A stretch of 64,000 nucleotides of DNA from Actinomadura luteofluorescens (GTDB taxonomy: Bacteria > Actinomycetota > Actinomycetes > Streptosporangiales > Streptosporangiaceae), in assembly GCF_013409365.1 (NCBI RefSeq), contig NZ_JACCBA010000001.1:3162001-3226000 (forward strand), read 5' to 3'. Made by a program: the position numbers and the translations under genes. Shown here piece by piece: positions 14,932 to 22,270 of the stretch. Each line of letters starts with the position of its first letter. Position 1 is the first letter of the stretch. Below the pieces are notes generated by a model. The model was given only the letters and a program-made list of their open reading frames with translations. It was not told the DNA's origin and did no database searches.

Positions 14932-16128
14932 TCACGTCCAGGCGAGGCGCTCGGCCAGGAGGGCCCGCTGGGCCGGGTTGCCGGCCAGGGCGAGGGCGCG
15001 GCGGTCGGCGGTGCGGGCCTCGACGCGGCGGCCGAGGTCGCGCAGCAGTTCGGCGCGGGCGGCGTGAAACAGGTGGTGGCCGTCGAGGGGTTCGGCGAGC
15101 GGCGCGAGGGCGTCCAGCGCGGCGGCCGGGCCCAGGACATAGCGGACGGCGACGGCGCGGTGCAGCCGGACGATCGGCGTGTCCGCCATGCGCAACAGCA
15201 TGTCGTACAGGACGAGGATCTGCGTCCAGTCGGTGTCGTCCCAGGTGGGGGCCTCGGCATGGCACGCGACGATGGCGGCCTGGAGCTGGTACGGGCCGGG
15301 CCGTCCCATCGCGGCGGCGCGGGCGATCAGGGCGGCGGCCTCCGCGACGGACTCGCGGTCCCAGGCGCCGCGGTCCTGGTCGCGCAGCGGGACGAGGTGG
15401 CCGCCGCCGTCGAAGCGGGCGCCGGCGCGGGCCTGGTGGAGGCGGATGAGGGCGAGCAGGCCGAGCGCCTCGGGCTCGCGCGGCATCAGCCAGGCGAGGC
15501 TCGCGGCCAGCCATTCGGCGTCGCCGGCGAGGTCGCGGGCGTGCGGACGGTCGCCGCCGCTGGTCAGGTACCCCTCGTTGAACAGCAGGTACACGACGGC
15601 GAGGACCTGCCTCATCCGCGCGTCGAGTTCGGCGTCCGCCGGGATCCGGTACGGGATCCGCGCGTCGGTGATCTTGCGCTTGGCGCGGGTGACGCGCCGC
15701 GTGACCGTCGCCTCGGGGACGAGGAAGGCGGCGGCGATCTGTGCCGTGGTCAGCCCGCACACGGTGCGCAGGGTGAGCGCGACCTGCGCCGGCACGGGCA
15801 GCGCGGGATGGCAGCAGGTGAAGATCAGTCTGAGCCGGTCGCCCGGGTCGGCGGGCACCGGCCACTGGAGCAGGGCGAGCTTGTCGCGGTAGTTGGCCTG
15901 CCTGCGCAGCAGATCGATGCCCCGGCGCCGTGCGGTGGTGAGGAGCCAGGCGTCCGGATGATCGGGAACGCCCTCTTCGGGCCAGCGTCTCAGCGCCGTC
16001 TCGACGGCGTCCTGCATGACGTCCTCGGCGGCGGCGAAGTCGCCGAGCGTCCGGACGAGGGACGCCGTGAGCCGGCCCGCGTGCTCCCTCACCACGCGGG
16101 CCAGCTCGGCGTGGGCCTCCTCCGTCAC
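14932..16128 (-). CDS. ECF42-type RNA polymerase sigma factor
   Basis: A 398-residue extracytoplasmic-function sigma factor. Sigma2 (DFAAAEDVMQDAVETALRRWP) and sigma4 (TLRTVCGLTTAQIAAAFLVPEATVTRRV) regions occupy roughly the first 180 residues. A DUF6596/TPR-like C-terminal extension (YLLFNEGY through GHHLFHAARAELLRDLG) replaces an anti-sigma factor, as known for ECF42. GTG at 16128 overlaps the stop of the upstream DGPF gene as GTGA. In Streptomyces such sigma factors drive their own operon and DGPF genes. The inducing signal is unknown. Confidence 0.9.
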   Translation of the reverse strand: MTEEAHAELARVVREHAGRLTASLVRTLGDFAAAEDVMQDAVETALRRWPEEGVPDHPDAWLLTTARRRGIDLLRRQANYRDKLALLQWPVPADPGDRLRLIFTCCHPALPVPAQVALTLRTVCGLTTAQIAAAFLVPEATVTRRVTRAKRKITDARIPYRIPADAELDARMRQVLAVVYLLFNEGYLTSGGDRPHARDLAGDAEWLAASLAWLMPREPEALGLLALIRLHQARAGARFDGGGHLVPLRDQDRGAWDRESVAEAAALIARAAAMGRPGPYQLQAAIVACHAEAPTWDDTDWTQILVLYDMLLRMADTPIVRLHRAVAVRYVLGPAAALDALAPLAEPLDGHHLFHAARAELLRDLGRRVEARTADRRALALAGNPAQRALLAERLAWT

Positions 16129-16463
16129 GTGAGCGGGCGGATCTCGACGACCGGGCAGGCGGGCCAGGCGCGGGCGAGGGCGAGGGCCTCGTCGAGGTCG
16201 GCGACCTCGACCTCGGCGTAGCCGCTCACGACCTCCTTGCCCTCGACGAACGGGCCGTCGGTGATCAGCGGGTCCGGGGCGTCCAGGCGCAGGGTGGTCG
16301 CCGTGTGCGCGGGCTTCAGATGCGCGTGGTGGCTGATCTGAGCGGAATACCGGGCGAACCACTCGGAAACCCGCTCGTACGCCGCCTGCCGCTCACCGTC
16401 GGCCATGGCGGCCAGTTCCCTGGCGTACTCCTCGGTCTCGACGAACATGAGAACGTATTTCAC
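16125..16463 (-). CDS. DGPF/YCII-domain protein, partner of ECF42 sigma
   Basis: A 112-residue small ferredoxin-like-fold protein beginning with the characteristic KYVLMF strand and carrying the DGPF motif (residues 69-72: D-G-P-F, then VEGKEVVSGY). DGPF proteins are co-encoded with ECF42 sigma factors; their chemistry is unresolved. GTG at 16463 sits 8 bases after gaggagg; the earlier GTG at 16472 overlaps that site. It follows the 37-aa ORF by 32 bases and overlaps the sigma gene by 4. Confidence 0.85.
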   Translation of the reverse strand: MKYVLMFVETEEYARELAAMADGERQAAYERVSEWFARYSAQISHHAHLKPAHTATTLRLDAPDPLITDGPFVEGKEVVSGYAEVEVADLDEALALARAWPACPVVEIRPLT

Positions 16464-16495
16464 GTGCGCCACCTCCTCGGTTTCCGGCCGGCCGC

Positions 16496-16609
16496 TCAGT
16501 TCGCGGGCAGGGTCGCGTACAGGTCGGGCATCAGGTGCGGCCCGCCGGGCAGGTCGCAGCTCGCGTGGCCGGGGTGGGCGGCCTCGATGCCGGGCACCAC
16601 GATGTCCAT
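16496..16609 (-). CDS. 37-residue small protein in ECF42 operon, unrecognised
   Basis: ATG at 16609 is preceded by a strong ggaggag at 6 bases and reads 37 codons, nearly all ending in G or C, which supports real translation. The product (starting MDIVVPGIEA and ending LYATLPAN) is rich in Pro, Gly, His and Ala with one Cys and no membrane segment. A stop codon lies two codons before an in-frame GTG at 16642, so 48 residues is the maximum length. It sits between the methyltransferase gene (79 bases upstream) and the DGPF gene (32 bases downstream), all on the minus strand. It could be a regulatory peptide, a modified-peptide precursor or a small partner protein; nothing decides between these. 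Confidence 0.55.
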   Translation of the reverse strand: MDIVVPGIEAAHPGHASCDLPGGPHLMPDLYATLPAN

Positions 16610-16687
16610 GGCGTACTCCTCCGTGATCGCTGGGGGCTTCACCTCCTAGACGATCGGCGGGCCGCCGGATGCGACACGTCCGCCGGG

Positions 16688-17497
16688 TCAGGGTTTGCGG
16701 GCCAGACCGCAGGCGGCGTCAACCGTGTCCGGCATGCCGAACGGCACGGCCTCGGGGCGCCAGCGGGACGTGGAGACGACTCCCGGCTCCAGCAGTTCGA
16801 GGCCGGCGAAGAATTCGGCGATCTGTTCGGGAGTACGGACGACGTAGGGCGTCGAGCCCTGCTCGACGGCGATCCGGATGGCCTCTTCGCGGCCCTTCTG
16901 GTCGACGACCCCCGTGCCGTCGTTGAACGCCATGAAGCTCCCCGGGACGAGGGCGTCCAGGAGCCGCCGGACGATGGCATGCGCCTCGCCGTCGTCGACG
17001 ACGTTGCCCATGATGCCGAACAGGATGAGGCCGATCGGCCGGTCGAAGTCGAGGGTGCGGGCGGCCTCGGCCAGGATCCGGCCGGGGTCGCGGACGTCGC
17101 ACTCGATGTAGTCCGTCCTGCCTTCGGGGCGCCCGGTCAGCAGCGCCCGCGCGTGGACGAGGACCAGCGGATCATTGTCCACGTAGACGACGCGCGACTC
17201 GGGGGCGGCGCGCTGGGCGACCTCATGGGTGTTGTCGTGCGTGGGCAGCCCCGTCCCGATGTCGAGGAACTGCCGGACGCCCTCCCGCTCGGCGAGGTGG
17301 CGGACCATGCGGCCCAGCGTCACGCGGGAGTGGCGGGCGACGTCGCCGACGCTGGGGAACGCCGCGGCGACCTGCTCGCCGACCTGCCGGTCGATCTCGT
17401 AGTAGTCCTTGCCGCCGATCCAGTAGTTCCACATGCGGGCCGGATGCGGGCGGGAGGTGTCGATCTCGGGGGGTCGCTGTGCGGACATGGCGCTCAT
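16688..17497 (-). CDS. SAM-dependent methyltransferase, Methyltransf_19 (DUF574) family
   Basis: A 269-residue protein of an actinobacteria-specific Rossmann methyltransferase family expanded in Streptomyces and relatives. The N-terminus has PHPARMWNYWIGGKDYYEID, the family hallmark; FLDIGTGLPT is the SAM-binding motif I, and VVYVDNDPLVL the acidic motif. Substrates are not known for the family. ATG at 17497 (or 17488) is chosen since upstream codons overlap the divergent neighbour's leader; no good ribosome site is seen. It may head the operon with the 37-aa ORF, DGPF and sigma genes. Confidence 0.87.
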   Translation of the reverse strand: MSAMSAQRPPEIDTSRPHPARMWNYWIGGKDYYEIDRQVGEQVAAAFPSVGDVARHSRVTLGRMVRHLAEREGVRQFLDIGTGLPTHDNTHEVAQRAAPESRVVYVDNDPLVLVHARALLTGRPEGRTDYIECDVRDPGRILAEAARTLDFDRPIGLILFGIMGNVVDDGEAHAIVRRLLDALVPGSFMAFNDGTGVVDQKGREEAIRIAVEQGSTPYVVRTPEQIAEFFAGLELLEPGVVSTSRWRPEAVPFGMPDTVDAACGLARKP

Positions 17498-17538
17498 CGT
17501 CGCCGCGCGGATGCCGCCCCGCAAGGCAGAATCGGAGG

Positions 17539-17919
17539 GTGGCGAAACGATGTCCCTGCGGGGTCGGCTCCCGGTACCGGGACTGTTGCGGGCCGTTGCA
17601 CCGGGGTGAGGAGGCGGCCGGGACGGCCGTCCGGCTGATGCGGTCGAGGTTCAGCGCGTTCGCGGTGGAGGACGAGGCGTACCTGCTCGCGACCTGGCAT
17701 CCGGCGACCCGGCCGGAGCGGATCGGGTTCGGGGACGGGACGCGCTGGACGCGGCTGGAGATCGTCCGCACCGAGGGCGGCGGGCCGGACGACGACCGGG
17801 GCCTCGTGGAGTTCCGCGCCCATTACCTGACGGGGACGGAGCCCGGGGAAATGCACGAGGTCAGCCGGTTCGTGCGGCATGACGGTGCCTGGGTCTACGT
17901 CCGCGGCAAAGTGAGCTGA
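17539..17919 (+). CDS. YchJ-like protein with N-terminal SEC-C-type metal motif
   Basis: A 126-residue UPF0225/YchJ-family protein. The N-terminal CPCGVGSRYRDCCGPLH puts C5, C7, C16 and C17 in the zinc-binding SEC-C-like arrangement. MRSRFSAFAVEDEAYLLATWHP is the conserved NTF2-like entry of YchJ. GTG at 17539 follows cggaggg; the longer frame from 17479 runs into the divergent methyltransferase gene. Function is not established for the family. It ends in a 12-bp terminator. Confidence 0.85.
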   Translation: MAKRCPCGVGSRYRDCCGPLHRGEEAAGTAVRLMRSRFSAFAVEDEAYLLATWHPATRPERIGFGDGTRWTRLEIVRTEGGGPDDDRGLVEFRAHYLTGTEPGEMHEVSRFVRHDGAWVYVRGKVS

Positions 17920-17926
17920 CTCTCCG

Positions 17927-17956
17927 CCGTACGGGCGAGCGGCATCGCCCGTACGG
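17927..17956 (+). terminator. terminator after YchJ-like gene
   Basis: Perfect 12-bp stem (17927-17938 with 17945-17956) and a 6-base loop, 7 bases after the stop. Confidence 0.8.
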
Positions 17957-18031
17957 GGGAAGAACGGCCGGGCGGGCGCTGAGAACGTGTGGAGAGCGGG
18001 CAAGGGATACCCGCGGAAAAGAGGAATCCAC

Positions 18032-18685
18032 ATGTCACGGAAAAGGCGTTCCGCGGTCGCCGGAATGGCCGTTCTCTGCGCGGCCGGAGCGGTCGGCACC
18101 GGCAGCGCGATGGCGCAGGACAAGGCGCCGCTCCCGAAGGAGTCCCACGTCACCGGGGACGCATGGGTGAAGTACCCGGGCGACCCCGAGTACCCGTACC
18201 GGCGGTTCATCGTGGACGCCCACGGGGGCCCGTGGAAGTTCGTCGACGGCAAGATGGTCATGGGCGCCGCGCGCGGAACGGTGAAGTTCGACCACTACTC
18301 GCCGGACGAGCCCGGCGGGCCGTCCAGGCACCACTGGGGCTCGATCAAGGTCGACTACGTGATGGCGTCCGGGCCGGTCGCCGTCGTGTCGGGAATCCGG
18401 CAGGACGACGAGCACGGGATCCCGGCGAACCAGAAGCGCGCGAACCTGACGTTCTACCAGTCGCCGCGCGGCCACAAGTTCGACCGGATGGGCTTCTCCT
18501 GGGGCGTCGTCTTCTCGCAGTGCCAGCAGATGGGTTCAGGGCCCGCGCCGTTCAGCACCAACAGTTCCGGTCCTTTCGGGAAATGGCTCAAGGGGTACAC
18601 GGTGAAGGACGCGCCTCTGCAGATTCCGACCGGTGACTTCCAGCCGCCGGACAACCCCGCCGACTGCTCGTTCGCCGACGAGTAG
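18032..18685 (+). CDS. secreted protein of unknown function
   Basis: A 217-residue exported protein. The N-terminus RKRR followed by a hydrophobic core and AMA-QD gives a clear Sec signal peptide cleaved near residue 29. The mature part is hydrophilic, rich in Pro, Gly and Tyr, with two widely spaced cysteines (near FSQCQQM and PADCSF) that could form a disulfide. I do not recognise the fold. ATG at 18032 follows agaggaa. The ECF41 sigma gene starts only 11 bases downstream, so the two are probably co-transcribed. Confidence 0.75.
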   Translation: MSRKRRSAVAGMAVLCAAGAVGTGSAMAQDKAPLPKESHVTGDAWVKYPGDPEYPYRRFIVDAHGGPWKFVDGKMVMGAARGTVKFDHYSPDEPGGPSRHHWGSIKVDYVMASGPVAVVSGIRQDDEHGIPANQKRANLTFYQSPRGHKFDRMGFSWGVVFSQCQQMGSGPAPFSTNSSGPFGKWLKGYTVKDAPLQIPTGDFQPPDNPADCSFADE

Positions 18686-18696
18686 GCTCCCCGTAC

Positions 18697-19545
18697 GTGG
18701 ACGACCTGGACTGGGAGACCAACCGCCCGGCGGTGTTCGGCGCCGCGTACCGGCTGCTCGGCAGCGTGGCCGAGGCGGAGGACGTCGTCCAGGACGTCTG
18801 GCTCCGCGCCTGCGGCGCCGACCGGTCGGGCGTCCGCGACCCGCGCGCGTGGCTCGTGACGATCGCGGCCCGGCTCGCCTACAACGTGCTGAAGTCGGCG
18901 CGGGTGCGCCGCGAGGAGTACCCCGGGCCGTGGCTGCCCGAACCCCTTCTGACCGGCCCGGACGTCGCCGACCGGGTGATCGTGGACGACTCGGTCAGCA
19001 CCGCGATGCTGCTGGTGATGGAGGAGCTGACGCCGGCAGAGCGGGTGGCGTTCGTCCTGCACGACGTGTTCGACGTCCCGTTCGCCCAGGTCGCGGGGGT
19101 GCTCGGGGGTTCGGCGGCGGCGGCGCGCAAGCTCGCGTCCCGGGCCCGCGGGCGGGTGGCGGACGCACGCGAGGCCCGGCCGAAGGCGAGCCGCGCGGAA
19201 CGGGAGCGGGTCCTCACCGCGTTCCGCGCGGCCGCCGAGGGCGGCGACATCGACCGCCTCGTCCGGCTCCTCCACCCCGACGCCGTCTACGTCGCCGACG
19301 GCGGAGGCAGGGCCGTCGCGTCCCGCCGTCCGATCACCGGCGCGGACCGGATCGCCCGCCTGCTGGTGGGCGTCGCCGCCCGGTCCCGGACCGACCGCGT
19401 CGCCCTCGTCGAGGTGGGCGGCGAACTCGCCCTGGAGACCCGCCGGGACGGCCGCGTCGTCCGGGTCGACACGCTGGAGATCGCCGACGGTCGCGTGACG
19501 GCCTTCCACCGGATCGCGAACCCGGACAAGCTGCGCCATCTGTAG
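18697..19545 (+). CDS. ECF41-type sigma factor (SigJ-like) with SnoaL-like C-terminal domain
   Basis: A 282-residue ECF sigma factor. Sigma2 begins AAYRLLGSVAEAEDVVQDVWLRA, and sigma4 has FDVPFAQVAGVLGGSAAAARKLASRARGRV. A fused NTF2/SnoaL-like domain (about 175-280, ending GRVTAFHRIANPDKLRHL) is the regulatory extension that defines ECF41 and stands in for an anti-sigma factor. The next gene is an FAD oxidoreductase, one of the expected partner types (COE proteins) for ECF41. An ECF41-like promoter lies between them. The GTG start at 18697 has only a weak ribosome site, consistent with coupling to the secreted-protein gene. Confidence 0.9.
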   Translation: MDDLDWETNRPAVFGAAYRLLGSVAEAEDVVQDVWLRACGADRSGVRDPRAWLVTIAARLAYNVLKSARVRREEYPGPWLPEPLLTGPDVADRVIVDDSVSTAMLLVMEELTPAERVAFVLHDVFDVPFAQVAGVLGGSAAAARKLASRARGRVADAREARPKASRAERERVLTAFRAAAEGGDIDRLVRLLHPDAVYVADGGGRAVASRRPITGADRIARLLVGVAARSRTDRVALVEVGGELALETRRDGRVVRVDTLEIADGRVTAFHRIANPDKLRHL

Positions 19546-19552
19546 CCCGCGC

Positions 19553-19580
19553 GGTCACATGTGCGGGCGCTGCCTTGTCT
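19553..19580 (+). promoter_or_regulatory. candidate ECF41-dependent promoter
   Basis: GGTCACA (19553-19559), then 16 bases, then TGTC (19576-19579). This resembles the ECF41 promoter signature (TGTCACA about 16 bases before CGTC) and sits between the sigma gene and its oxidoreductase neighbour, where ECF41 targets are expected. Confidence 0.5.
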
Positions 19581-19611
19581 CCCTGGCGCGTATCGAGACG
19601 AGGAGACGGAC

Positions 19612-20724
19612 ATGGCGCACGTAGTGATCGTCGGTGGGGGTTTCGCCGGGGTGTGGAGCGCGGCGGCGGCCGCACGGGTCCGGGGGACGCGGGACCTGCG
19701 GATCACGCTGATCGCACCCGGTGACGATCTCGTCCTGCGGCCCCGGCTGTACGAGCCGGAGCCCGAGCGGGCGACGGTCGCGCTGAAGCGGATCCTGGAG
19801 CCGGTCGGCGTCGAGCACATGCGCGCGGCCGTCCAGGACATCGACGTGGACGAGCGGACCGTCACCGCGGACGGGCGGAAGGTCGGGTACGACCGGCTCG
19901 TCCTTGCCGCGGGGAGCCGTCTCGTCCGGCCGGGGATTCCGGGTGCGGAGCGGATGTTCGACGTGGACACCCTCCCGGGCGCCCTGCGGCTGCGCGGCCA
20001 CCTGCGCGGCCGCGACGGCACGACGGTCGTGGTCGGCGCGGGCTTCGCCGGGCTGGAGATCGCCGCGGAGCTGGCCGGGCGCGGGCGGGTCGTGCTGGTC
20101 GAGAGGGCCGGGGAGATCGCCCCCGACCTCGGTCCCGGCCCGCGGCCGGTGATCGAGGTGGCGCTGGAGAGGCTGGGCGTCGAGTGCCGCCTCGGCACGA
20201 CGGTCACGGAGGTCACCGAGGGCGGCGCGATGCTGGCCGACGGCACCGCGATCCCGGCGGACGCCGTCGTGTGGACGGCGGGCCTGGAAGCGAACCCGCT
20301 CACGTCCCAGATCCCCGGGGAGCGCGACCACCTGGGCCGCCTGAAGGTCGGCGCGCACCTGCGCGCCCACGACGCCGTCTTCGCGGCCGGGGACGTCGCC
20401 GCCGCCCGCGCCGAGGAGGGGCGCCTGACGATGCAGAGCTGCCAGCACGCGACCCCGATGGGCAAGACGGCCGGGCACAACGCCGCGGCCGACCTCCTCG
20501 GCGTCCCGCTGATCGACTTCGCCCCGGCCCCCTACGTCACCGACGTCGACCTCGGCGCGGCCGGCGCCGTCTACACGCGCGGCTGGGACCGGCTCGTCGC
20601 GCTGCACGGCGCGGAGGGCAAGTGGGTCAAGCGCTGGATCATGGACAAGATCCACCCGCCGGTGGACGACGCCGGGACGATCCTCACCCACGCGGGCATG
20701 GTCACGACGCCGATCCCGTTCTGA
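19612..20724 (+). CDS. NADH dehydrogenase-like FAD/NAD(P)-dependent oxidoreductase
   Basis: A 370-residue two-dinucleotide-binding flavoprotein of the NDH-2/pyridine nucleotide-disulfide oxidoreductase superfamily. The FAD site GGGFAG is at residues 8-13, the NAD(P) site GAGFAGLEIA at 142-151 and the C-terminal FAD contact FAAGDVA near 260. It lacks the CxxxxC redox disulfide of classical reductases and has no membrane anchor, so it is closer to NDH-2/ferredoxin reductase-like enzymes. It is the probable target of the adjacent ECF41 sigma factor. ATG at 19612 follows gaggagacgg. Its 3' end overlaps the convergent MFS gene by 23 bases. Confidence 0.87.
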   Translation: MAHVVIVGGGFAGVWSAAAAARVRGTRDLRITLIAPGDDLVLRPRLYEPEPERATVALKRILEPVGVEHMRAAVQDIDVDERTVTADGRKVGYDRLVLAAGSRLVRPGIPGAERMFDVDTLPGALRLRGHLRGRDGTTVVVGAGFAGLEIAAELAGRGRVVLVERAGEIAPDLGPGPRPVIEVALERLGVECRLGTTVTEVTEGGAMLADGTAIPADAVVWTAGLEANPLTSQIPGERDHLGRLKVGAHLRAHDAVFAAGDVAAARAEEGRLTMQSCQHATPMGKTAGHNAAADLLGVPLIDFAPAPYVTDVDLGAAGAVYTRGWDRLVALHGAEGKWVKRWIMDKIHPPVDDAGTILTHAGMVTTPIPF

Positions 20725-22219
20725 GCCGCCGCCCGCAGCGGGCCAGCAGCACCAGCAGCAGGGCGGGCGCTACGAGCACGGCGGCGCGCAGGGTGGTCAG
20801 GTCGGCGAGCGCCCCGAGCACGAGCGGGGCGACGCCGATCGCCACCCCGGACGCGAGCGCGCACCGCGCCGCGGCCCACGCCGGCTCGGACGGCCGCGCG
20901 GCGAGCGCCTGCCCCAGGATCACCGGATACAGCAGCGCCACCCCGAGCCCGGTCACCACGAGCCCGGCGACCGCGACCGGCGCGGGCGACGCCCACAGCA
21001 CCACGAACCCCCCGATCCCGACGGCCGCCGCGAGGGCGAGCAGCCGGTCCGGCCGCCCCCCGCGCCGCACGACCGGCCCCGCCGCCGCCCGCCCGACGGC
21101 CATCCCGAGCACGAACCCCGCCGACAGCGTCGCCGCACCCCCCGCCCCCAGCCCCTTGACACTCCCAAGGAAGTCCGCCGCCCAGAAGACCAGACAGAAC
21201 TCCACCCCCACCGCCAACACGAGATCCCCCCACCGCCCCCAGAACCCCACCCCACCACCGACCTCCACACCCACCGACCCGGGAGCAGCACCGGCGGGAG
21301 CGGCGGCGCTGGAAGAGGCAGCGGTGGGAGCAGCACCACCGGGAACGGCACCACCGGAAGGGGTAGCGCCGGGAGCGGGACCACCGGGAACGGCACCACC
21401 GGGAGCGGTAGCGCCGGGAGCGGCACCGGCGGGAGCGGCAGCGCTGGCAGGGGCAGCGCTGGCAGGGGCAGCGCTGGCAGGGGCAGCGCTGGCAGGGGCA
21501 GCGCTGGCAGGGGCAGCGCTGGCAGGGGCAGCGCTGGCAGGGGCAGCGCTGGGAGAACCGGCGCTGGGAGAACCGGCGCTGGGAGAACCGGCGCTGGGAG
21601 AACTGGGGGTGGGAGGAGCGGGGGTTTGGGTGGGTTGGGCGGGGCGGTGGCGGGGTGGGCGGGTGAGGAAGATGAGGAGGATGGCGGCTGCCAGGAGGGG
21701 TGGGGTGGTGAAGGCGGGGCGCCAGCCGAGGCCGTGGGCCAGTGCGGCGCCGATGAGGATCGGGGAGAGGACGGACGCGGCGCTGGAGACCGCGTTGGCC
21801 TCGCCGATTTGGATCGTTCCATCTCCCCGGTGCGCGGCGCGCAGGGCCGCCGGGACGAGTTGGACGAGGCCCGCTCCGCCGAGGCCGAGGACCAGGGCGC
21901 CGGCGGCCGTTCCGAGGCGTCCGCCCGCGGAGGCCAGGAGGGCGGCGCCGCCGACGAGGGCGGTCAGGGCCGCCGGGATCGCGTAGCGCCCGAGCCGGGC
22001 CGCCAGGCGGTGCCCGACCAGACCAACGATCACCAGCCCGAGGGCGAAGGCGGACGGATAGAGGGCGGCCTCGGCGCGGGGCAGGCCGCGCTCCTCCCGC
22101 AGTTGGGGCAGGATCGCGCCGAGCGCGGTGAGCAGGTAGCCGAGGCATCCGAAGGCGGCGTAGAGCCCGAGTGTCTCCCCTGTCCGCCCGGTGTCCGGAC
22201 CCGTGTCGGCGGGCTTCAT
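20702..22219 (-). CDS. MFS transporter with repeat-encoded central loop
   Basis: A 505-residue major-facilitator transporter of the cyanate/CynX-like type: six hydrophobic segments in the first 195 residues (LRAAHRGDG loop and GWRPAF motif), six more in the last 190. Between the halves lies an unusual cytoplasmic loop of roughly 120 residues rich in Ala, Pro, Gly and Ser (GSPSA four times, APASA seven times). It is encoded by tandem 15-bp repeats whose length is likely to vary. ATG at 22219 follows ggggagg. It is divergent from a ROK regulator that may control it; the substrate is unknown. Confidence 0.85.
   Translation of the reverse strand: MKPADTGPDTGRTGETLGLYAAFGCLGYLLTALGAILPQLREERGLPRAEAALYPSAFALGLVIVGLVGHRLAARLGRYAIPAALTALVGGAALLASAGGRLGTAAGALVLGLGGAGLVQLVPAALRAAHRGDGTIQIGEANAVSSAASVLSPILIGAALAHGLGWRPAFTTPPLLAAAILLIFLTRPPRHRPAQPTQTPAPPTPSSPSAGSPSAGSPSAGSPSAAPASAAPASAAPASAAPASAAPASAAPASAAPASAAAPAGAAPGATAPGGAVPGGPAPGATPSGGAVPGGAAPTAASSSAAAPAGAAPGSVGVEVGGGVGFWGRWGDLVLAVGVEFCLVFWAADFLGSVKGLGAGGAATLSAGFVLGMAVGRAAAGPVVRRGGRPDRLLALAAAVGIGGFVVLWASPAPVAVAGLVVTGLGVALLYPVILGQALAARPSEPAWAAARCALASGVAIGVAPLVLGALADLTTLRAAVLVAPALLLVLLARCGRRLRTGSAS
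21441..21605. repeat. 15-bp tandem repeat array inside the MFS gene
   Basis: Eleven contiguous 15-bp units: seven copies beginning gcgctggcag (21441 to 21531) and four beginning gcgctgggag (21546 to 21591). Being a multiple of three they extend the protein loop in frame; looser versions continue on the lower-coordinate side to about 21290. Confidence 0.92.
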
Positions 22220-22270
22220 CGCGCCTCCCCTATTAAACTCGTAGGGCGAGGATAAGTCGGGCACGCCAGG

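Noticed and set aside
16535..17638. Long plus-strand frame opposite the methyltransferase gene
   Set aside because: It is the complement of the recognised DUF574 gene and of the DGPF operon leader.
21441..21605. CRISPR-like regular repeats
   Set aside because: The repeats are directly adjacent, have no unique spacers and lie in an open frame, so they are protein-coding tandem repeats.
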